DNA of 10,038 nt from CAZFAT01 sp964517075 (GTDB taxonomy: Bacteria > Acidobacteriota > Vicinamibacteria > Vicinamibacterales > SCN-69-37), in the NCBI GenBank assembly GCA_964517075.1, contig CAZFAT010000169.1, positions 1 to 10,038 of the forward strand, read 5' to 3'. The position numbers were made by a program, and so were the translations under genes. This document shows positions 5,424-10,038 of the stretch, piece after piece (within the stretch, counting starts at the first letter, position 1; each line of letters begins with the position of its first letter). Below the pieces are notes generated by a model. That model was not told the origin of the DNA and did no database searches. It saw only the letters and a list, made by a program, of their open reading frames with translations.

Positions 5424-7481
5424 GTGATCACGCACCGCACGATCCGCTTCGTCACGGTCTTCCTTCTCGCGGCCTGGGTGTGGGCCGCGCAGGCGGTCGT
5501 GCCGGCCGCGCGCGCCAGTCAGGATCCCGCCGCGCAGGATGCGCCGGCCCTCGATCCGCAGCTGCCCGTGTTTCGCGGCGGTGTCGACTCGATCAGCGTG
5601 GACGTCCGCGTCCTCGATCGGGTCTCGGGCAAGCCGGTCACCGATCTGACGGCGGCCGACTTCGAAATCCGCGAGGCCGGCCGCCCCCAGGCCATCACGA
5701 CCTTCAAGCTCATCCAGATTGACGACGGGTACGACGACCCGTCCCTGCGCCGCGAGGTGACGACCCTCGCGGACCAGGAGCGGGAAACGGCGCGGGAAGA
5801 CAATCGGCTGCTGGCGATCTTTCTCGATGACTATCACGTGCGCGACATGAACGCGGTGCGCATCCGCGAGCAGCTCGCCGATTTCGTGCGCGAGCTGGGG
5901 CCGCGCGATCTCGTCGCGCTCGCGACCCCGACGTCGTCGCTGCGGGGCCTGACGTTCTCGCGACGCCACGAGCAGACCGCGGCGTCGATCCTCAACTTCA
6001 AGGGGCGGAAGTACGACTACACGCCGCTCACGGCCTTCGAGGAGCGGTACGCGAACCAGTTGCCCGCCGTCCAGGAGCGCATGCGCAACGACCTGACGCT
6101 GGCCGCGCTCCAGGGCCTCTGCGTCGTGATGGGCGGTCTGCGCGAGGGGCGCAAGACCATCCTGTTCGTGAGCGAAGGCCTCTCGGGCATCATGCCCGCC
6201 GGCGTGCGCACCCGCGGCGGGCTGCCGATTCCCACGCTGCCGCAGGGACCGACGGTCGACCCCGACGTGCAGGAGCGGCGCGTGTTCCTGAATCAGGCGG
6301 AGATCCTGAGCGACATGCAGCCGGTGTTCCGCGCCGCGGCGCGGGCCAACACGGCAATCTACACCATCGATCCGCGCGGCCTCCTGGGGACGGAGTTCTC
6401 GGTGGAGGACAACGTCGCCGCGGATACCGACCAGCTCGTCCGCACCGCGTCGCTCGACAGTCTCCGCACCATTGCGAACGAAACCGACGGCCGGTCGATC
6501 ATCCTGCAGGCGAATCCGCAGGTGGAATTGCGACGCATGGTGCGCGACAGCAGTACGTACTACCTGTTGAGCTACACGTCTTCCGTCGCGCCGCGCGACG
6601 GCAAGTTCCACGAGATCGACGTGCGCGTCCGGCGCCGGGACGTTCAGGTGAGCGCGCGCCGCGGGTACTGGGCCTATTCACTCGAGGACGTCCGGCGCGC
6701 CACGGCTCCGCCGCGGCCATCAGCGCCTCCCGAGGTCAGCGCCGCGCTCGAGGAGCTGGCGAGCCTGACCGCGCGCTCCGGGACGGAGGCGGGCCTGACC
6801 CTCTGGGTCGGCGCGCGGCGTGCCGCCGCCTCCGACACCTCCGTCGTCACGGTCGTGTGGGAGGCCCCGCCGCGGCTGGGCCGAGGCGCCGACGCCGTCC
6901 TGTCGAACGTCCAGCTGGAAGTCACGGCCGAGAGCGGCGAGAACGTGTTCAAAGGTCCCGTCGCGTCAGCCGCCGGCACGGGTCGCCCGGCCGGCCAGGT
7001 CACGTTCGAGGCACCGCCGGGCATGCTCCGGGTGCGCGTGTCGGCCGAGGATGCACGCGGACAGCGCCTCGACGTGCGCGATCGTCACCTCGACGTCCCA
7101 GACGCCACCACCACCACGGGGCCGCGGCTCAGCACGCCCTTCCTCTTCCGCGGCCGCAGCGCCCTGGACCTGAAAGAGGTGCGCGCGCAGGCGACGCCGA
7201 TGCCGGCCGCCGGTCGCACGTTCGCCCGCAGCGAGCGCATCCTCCTGCGCTTCCAGGCGTTTGGCCCGGCGGGCACGCCGCCCGCGGTCGCCATCCGATT
7301 GCTGAACGGCACGGGCCAGCCTCTCGCCTCGTTTCCCGAACCCGCCGCCGCGGCGGATTCCACCTACGAAGCGGAGATGACGTTCGGGGCGTTCCCCCCG
7401 GGCGACTACGTGATCGAAATCTCGGCCGACGCGAAGACCACCGTGGTCCGGGAGTACGTCGCCATCCGCGTCACCGGCTGA
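5424..7481 (+). CDS. Secreted VWFA-related acidobacterial-type protein
   Basis: A 685-residue protein with a signal-peptide-like N-terminus: basic start, hydrophobic stretch FVTVFLLAAWVWAAQAVV and a likely cut after about residue 31 (PAARA). Residues 48-95 (VFRGGVDSISVDVRVLD, then VTDLTAADFEIREAGRPQ) form the beta-rich module usual before the VWA domain in this family. The VWA-like domain covers about 125-385, with LAIFLDDYHV, GRKTILFVSEGLSG and ANTAIYTIDPRGL as strands of the fold. The canonical metal-site DxSxS is absent and FLDDYH takes its place. Residues 430-685 are a beta-rich region of unknown function. The GTG start has GAGG at 5414-5417 (6-nt spacing). The role is unknown; envelope or extracellular binding is an inference. 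Confidence 0.9.
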   Translation: MITHRTIRFVTVFLLAAWVWAAQAVVPAARASQDPAAQDAPALDPQLPVFRGGVDSISVDVRVLDRVSGKPVTDLTAADFEIREAGRPQAITTFKLIQIDDGYDDPSLRREVTTLADQERETAREDNRLLAIFLDDYHVRDMNAVRIREQLADFVRELGPRDLVALATPTSSLRGLTFSRRHEQTAASILNFKGRKYDYTPLTAFEERYANQLPAVQERMRNDLTLAALQGLCVVMGGLREGRKTILFVSEGLSGIMPAGVRTRGGLPIPTLPQGPTVDPDVQERRVFLNQAEILSDMQPVFRAAARANTAIYTIDPRGLLGTEFSVEDNVAADTDQLVRTASLDSLRTIANETDGRSIILQANPQVELRRMVRDSSTYYLLSYTSSVAPRDGKFHEIDVRVRRRDVQVSARRGYWAYSLEDVRRATAPPRPSAPPEVSAALEELASLTARSGTEAGLTLWVGARRAAASDTSVVTVVWEAPPRLGRGADAVLSNVQLEVTAESGENVFKGPVASAAGTGRPAGQVTFEAPPGMLRVRVSAEDARGQRLDVRDRHLDVPDATTTTGPRLSTPFLFRGRSALDLKEVRAQATPMPAAGRTFARSERILLRFQAFGPAGTPPAVAIRLLNGTGQPLASFPEPAAAADSTYEAEMTFGAFPPGDYVIEISADAKTTVVREYVAIRVTG

Positions 7482-7520
7482 GCGTGCTCCGTTCCCTCCG
7501 CCACACCGCCGGATAGCCGC

Positions 7521-8351
7521 GTGTCGCGCCGCTACCAGTACCTGCTGGGGGACGCGAGCTGGGAGCGGGCCCGCCTGCGCGCGCAGGCCGCGCTCTGGGA
7601 CCCGGTCTCGCACGCGCTGTTCGACCGTCTTCGCATCCGGCCTGGCTGGCGCGTGCTCGAGATCGGCCCCGGGTCCGGGTCGCTGCACCTCGAGTTGCGC
7701 CGGCGCGTCCGCCGTGCCGTGGACGCAGTCGAGCAGTCGCCCGTCTTTGCCTCGCGGCTCGCGGCCCGGATCTGCCGCGACGGGTTTGGCGCCGGACGCG
7801 TCTGGCGGTCGGATCTGAGTGCGACGGTCCTCCCGTCGAACCACTACGATCTCATCTTCGCGCGCTGGGTCTTCCTGTTCCTGCCCGAACCGGAGGCGCG
7901 CGTGCGCCAGCTCGTGGCCGCGCTGAAGCCCGGCGGCCGGCTCGTGCTGCAGGACTACCACCGCGAGACGTTCGCCCTGGTGCCCCGACCTCCTGAATGG
8001 CGGCGCTTCCTGGACGCGGACCTGGCCTTCTTCGCCTCGCAGGGGGGCGACGCCAGCATCGGCAGCCGCCTTCCGGCGATCTTCCGTCGCGCCGGGCTCT
8101 CGCCGTCGCCCACGCACGTGACGATCAAGACCGGCGCGCCCGGCTCGCCGGTGTGGCGCTGGCTGACGACGTACTTCATGGGCGTGATGCTGCGCTACGC
8201 GTCGTTCCGCCCCTTCGCCCGGCGCGACGCCGACCGGCTGCGCCGTCACTGGCAGCAGGCGTCGCGGGATCCGGCGGCGCTGCTGATTGCGCCGGCCGTG
8301 CTGGACGTCGTTGGGCGCAAACGTCGACAGCCCCGAACCGTGAAGCGATGA
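7521..8351 (+). CDS. Class I SAM-dependent methyltransferase
   Basis: A 276-residue protein with a Rossmann-type methyltransferase core. Motif I, which binds S-adenosylmethionine, is VLEIGPGSGSL (about 45-55); VDAVEQS carries the acidic residue expected to bind the ribose; DLIFARWVFLFLPEPEA is the motif IV/V region; and LKPGGRLVLQDY is the usual post-core strand. The C-terminal third, including TGAPGSPVWRWLTTYFMGVM, is probably a substrate-recognition lid. The arrangement resembles ubiquinone/menaquinone or small-molecule methyltransferases, but the substrate cannot be told. The GTG start is 39 nt after the VWFA gene, with only a weak GGA upstream, so it could be cotranscribed. Its stop (8349-8351) lies inside the upstream TGAAG repeat, so the last few residues may have been altered by that element. 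Confidence 0.9.
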   Translation: MSRRYQYLLGDASWERARLRAQAALWDPVSHALFDRLRIRPGWRVLEIGPGSGSLHLELRRRVRRAVDAVEQSPVFASRLAARICRDGFGAGRVWRSDLSATVLPSNHYDLIFARWVFLFLPEPEARVRQLVAALKPGGRLVLQDYHRETFALVPRPPEWRRFLDADLAFFASQGGDASIGSRLPAIFRRAGLSPSPTHVTIKTGAPGSPVWRWLTTYFMGVMLRYASFRPFARRDADRLRRHWQQASRDPAALLIAPAVLDVVGRKRRQPRTVKR

Positions 8352-8365
8352 AGACGTTGAAGGAA
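8341..8365. repeat. TGAAG-phased repeat, left copy
   Basis: Three TGAAG pentamers begin at 8341, 8349 and 8358. The same pentamers with identical phasing recur at 8941, 8949 and 8958, exactly 600 bases downstream. The two 25-base segments agree at 17 positions. The left copy contains the stop codon of the methyltransferase gene and precedes the GxxExxY gene. It may mark the edge of an inserted unit. Confidence 0.5.
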
Positions 8366-8402
8366 TTGCGAGGTGGGGACGGCTGGGGACGTCAGGAATT
8401 GC
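8361..8402. repeat. Short direct repeats upstream of the GxxExxY gene
   Basis: AGGAATTGC occurs at 8361-8369 and again at 8394-8402. Between them TGGGGACG occurs twice (8374-8381 and 8384-8391). The stretch has no coding character. Nested short direct repeats in a non-coding leader may be the remains of a REP-like or mobile element, but no transposase is present. The remainder of 8352-8439 shows nothing else. Confidence 0.4.
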
Positions 8403-8439
8403 CAGCTCTTCACGCGTCCATTGAAAGCGCCGCGGGGAA

Positions 8440-8943
8440 TTGCATGGCGTGCTGCTTGCAGTTGCAGGCGATGTGGCCGAGCCAATCACCAGTCCTCTTG
8501 TCCGGCAGGTTATCGGGTCGGCGATCGAGGTGCATCGGGCGCTTGGGCCTGGGCTGCTCGAATCCGTGTACCAAACGTGCATGGTGCACGAGCTGGGCCT
8601 CCGCGGCGTCCGCTACATCTCTCAGGCGCCACTCCCTGTCATCTACAAGGGCATAGCCCTGGCTTGCGGCTACCGGGTCGACCTCATCATCGAAGGCACG
8701 TTACTCGTCGAACTCAAGACGGTCGATCGCATCCTTCCGATTCACCACGCGCAGATGCTCACTTATCTCAAATTGCTGGACTTGCCGCAGGCTCTCTTGA
8801 TCAATTTCAACGTCATCCTATTGAGGGAGGGGCTGAAGAGCTTCGTTCGTACGGCGGACACTTCTACGGTTGTGGACGATGCATCCAGGCCGGTGAAGCT
8901 CTCGAGGACGCGCGGGCGTCTGGTCGATTGCCTTGAAACATGA
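8440..8943 (+). CDS. GxxExxY-family PD-(D/E)XK-like protein
   Basis: A 167-residue protein of the GxxExxY family (also known as PDDEXK_3). The name motif is G38-LL-E41-SV-Y44 within ALGPGLLESVYQ. Further family blocks are LPVIYKGIALACGYRVDLII (65-84), LLVELKTVDRI (88-98), HHAQMLTYLKL (102-112) and ALLINFNVILLREGLK (118-133). D81, E91 and K93 fit the D...ExK metal-binding pattern of the PD-(D/E)XK nuclease superfamily, so a nuclease-like fold is likely; activity and biological role are unknown. The start is uncertain: TTG 8440 is the longest, while GTG 8449 has GGGGA at 8434-8438 at better spacing and GTG 8473 is also possible. About 29 C-terminal residues after the usual family end look unrelated. 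The gene is visibly AT-richer than its neighbours (59 of 120 G+C counted at 8701-8820), suggesting transfer. Confidence 0.9.
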   Translation: MHGVLLAVAGDVAEPITSPLVRQVIGSAIEVHRALGPGLLESVYQTCMVHELGLRGVRYISQAPLPVIYKGIALACGYRVDLIIEGTLLVELKTVDRILPIHHAQMLTYLKLLDLPQALLINFNVILLREGLKSFVRTADTSTVVDDASRPVKLSRTRGRLVDCLET

Positions 8944-8965
8944 AGTGCTGAAGGGCATGAAGGGC
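8941..8965. repeat. TGAAG-phased repeat, right copy
   Basis: Three TGAAG pentamers begin at 8941, 8949 and 8958, the same phasing as the left copy. It includes the stop codon of the GxxExxY gene (8941-8943) and continues as GCATGAAGGGC-type units. With the left copy it brackets the GxxExxY gene. Beyond it, 8970-8984 can form a small hairpin (GGGCT/AGCCC, 5-base loop) without a T-tract. Confidence 0.5.
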
Positions 8966-9027
8966 AGCGGGGCTATGCGAGCCCGGAGAATCCAAAGAGA
9001 CTTCACGGTGATGGCTTTGGGCACCGC

Positions 9028-9036
9028 TGTTATCAT
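9028..9036 (+). promoter_or_regulatory. Extended -10 element placing the start at the mutase GTG
   Basis: TGTTATCAT is an extended -10 (TGnTATCAT, 5 of 6 to TATAAT) in a locally AT-rich spot. Its last base lies 6 nt before the GTG at 9043, so the expected +1 coincides with the start codon. No Shine-Dalgarno sequence precedes the GTG. The arrangement predicts a leaderless mRNA. No clear -35 element is seen. Confidence 0.45.
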
Positions 9037-9042
9037 TCGTCC

Positions 9043-10038
9043 GTGACCGACGACGTTCGCCGATCGCAGTGGGAGCGTGCGGTGCTTGAACCCGCGCTCG
9101 CGCGATCGCCCGAGCGCGCCACCGCCTTCCGAACGATCTCCGGCCGTCCCATCGCTGGTCTGTACACCTCCGACGACACCGCGGAACTGGACTACGCGCG
9201 GGATCTGGGTGACCCGGGCTCGTATCCGTATGCGCGCGGCATTCACGCGACCGGCTACCGCGGCAAGCTCTGGACGATGCGGCCGTTTGCGGGGTTTGGC
9301 ACGCCGGAGGAGACCAATGCCCGCTACCGGCAGTTGCTGGACGCCGGCGGGACCGGGCTCAGCGTCGCGTTCGATCTGCCGACGCTCATGGGGCGCGATC
9401 CGGACGATGCCCTCGCGGCCGGCGAAGTGGGGAAGTGCGGCGTCTCCGTCGCGTCGCTCGCCGATATGGAGGCGCTCTTCGACGGGGTGCCGCTCGGGCA
9501 GGTGACGACGTCGATGACCATCAACGCACCGGCGTCGATGATCTTCGCGATGTACCTGGTCGTCGCCGAACAGCAGGGCGCCGCCTGGCGGACGCTGTCG
9601 GGCACGATTCAGAACGACATCCTGAAGGAGTTCGTCGCGCAGAAGGAGTACATCTTCCCGCCACGTCCGTCCATGCGCCTCATCACGGACGCCTTCGCGT
9701 TCTGTGCGGCCGAGGTGCCGAAGTGGAACACGATCTCGGTCAGCGGCTACCACATTCGCGAGGCCGGCGCGACGGCCGCACAGGAACTCGGGTTCACGAT
9801 CGGTGACGGCGTCGAGTACGTGAAAGCGGGCGTGGCGGCCGGGCTCGACGTGGACCAGTTCGCGCCGCGCCTGTCGTTCTTCTTCAATGCCCACAGCGAT
9901 TTCTTCGAGGAACTGGCCAAGTATCGCGCGGCCCGCCGGCTGTGGGCCCGGCTCATGCGCGATCGCTTCGGCGCCCGCGACCCGCGATCCTGGCAGCTGC
10001 GGTTCCACGCTCAGACGGCCGGCGTCTCGCTCACCGCC
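9043..10038 (+). CDS. B12-dependent acyl-CoA mutase large subunit, isobutyryl-CoA mutase-like, partial
   Basis: The frame is open from GTG 9043 to the window end (332 residues seen, C-terminus missing). It is the TIM-barrel catalytic domain of the methylmalonyl-CoA mutase family, which uses adenosylcobalamin to rearrange acyl-CoA carbon skeletons by radical chemistry. Blocks seen: ATGYRGKLWTMRPFAGFGT (69-87), GLSVAFDLPTLMGRDPDD (105-122), GTIQNDILKEFVAQKEYIF (187-205), SVSGYHIREAGATAAQEL (232-249) and QFAPRLSFFFNAHSDFFEE (272-290). His237 matches the conserved active-site His244 of Propionibacterium mutase. Phe82 replaces Tyr89 and Gln200 replaces Arg207, the pair that distinguishes isobutyryl-CoA mutase from methylmalonyl-CoA mutase. 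The cobalamin-binding domain is not in view; it may be a separate subunit or fused. The start is supported by the abutting -10 element; no in-frame ATG lies just upstream. Confidence 0.93.
   Translation, partial: MTDDVRRSQWERAVLEPALARSPERATAFRTISGRPIAGLYTSDDTAELDYARDLGDPGSYPYARGIHATGYRGKLWTMRPFAGFGTPEETNARYRQLLDAGGTGLSVAFDLPTLMGRDPDDALAAGEVGKCGVSVASLADMEALFDGVPLGQVTTSMTINAPASMIFAMYLVVAEQQGAAWRTLSGTIQNDILKEFVAQKEYIFPPRPSMRLITDAFAFCAAEVPKWNTISVSGYHIREAGATAAQELGFTIGDGVEYVKAGVAAGLDVDQFAPRLSFFFNAHSDFFEELAKYRAARRLWARLMRDRFGARDPRSWQLRFHAQTAGVSLTA

Noticed and set aside
3865..5427. 520-codon plus-strand frame spanning both acyl-CoA dehydrogenase genes
   Set aside because: It is out of frame with the first gene and antisense to the second; the translation has no family pattern.
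6966..8582. 538-codon minus-strand frame opposite VWFA, methyltransferase and GxxExxY genes
   Set aside because: It crosses three well-supported plus-strand genes and has no domain signature.
8373..8936. Second plus-strand frame over the GxxExxY gene
   Set aside because: It overlaps the recognised GxxExxY frame and has no conserved motif.
8818..10008. Minus-strand frame opposite the mutase
   Set aside because: Antisense to a highly conserved mutase coding frame; the translation is low-complexity Arg/Glu/His-rich.

Overview
The window is high-GC bacterial DNA (about two-thirds G+C by eye) and most likely comes from an Acidobacteriota member, possibly Vicinamibacteria-like. The best marker is the protein at 5424-7481: it has the build of the 'VWFA-related acidobacterial' family (TIGR03436 by recall), which is largely restricted to that phylum. 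Phylum placement is inference from family recognition; no search was run.

Layout. Positions 1-188 hold a probable divergent gene start on the minus strand (2-43, running off the window) and a good sigma70-type promoter (66-94) for the first complete gene. Positions 189-4120 are a rightward block: rpsA (ribosomal protein S1), an HU/IHF-family DNA-bending protein, a HIT-domain nucleotide phosphorylase/hydrolase, and an acyl-CoA dehydrogenase. An AT-richer ATTGA-type repeat lies across the junction of the HU and HIT genes and supplies the stop of one and the start of the other. At 4123-4171 a long hairpin separates the first acyl-CoA dehydrogenase from a convergent second one (minus strand, 4186-5355), which resembles short/branched-chain acyl-CoA dehydrogenase (ACADSB). 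A short divergent promoter region with a palindromic -10 element (5360-5375) separates it from the secreted VWFA protein. A class I methyltransferase follows (7521-8351), then a small, visibly AT-richer GxxExxY-family PD-(D/E)XK-like gene (8440-8943) bounded by similar TGAAG-phased repeats exactly 600 bp apart. The last gene (9043 to the window end) is a B12-dependent acyl-CoA mutase large subunit.

How the genes fit together. Two acyl-CoA dehydrogenases and an acyl-CoA mutase suggest branched-chain or short-chain acyl-CoA metabolism (valine, isoleucine, isobutyrate or propionate). The mutase has Phe and Gln where methylmalonyl-CoA mutase has Tyr and Arg, which is the isobutyryl-CoA mutase pattern. 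One of the two dehydrogenases carries Gln in place of the usual catalytic Glu. The rpsA-HU pair is housekeeping and matches the rpsA-ihfB order known from enterobacteria.

No tRNA, rRNA, CRISPR array, insertion sequence or phage gene was recognised. No gene-free stretch exceeds 300 bases; the longest are 1-188 (promoter, leader and the divergent gene start), 1938-2069 (one strong hairpin) and 8944-9042 (repeat plus promoter). I did not find a clear new multi-gene system; the most interesting items are individual residue substitutions, promoter architecture and repeat structures.
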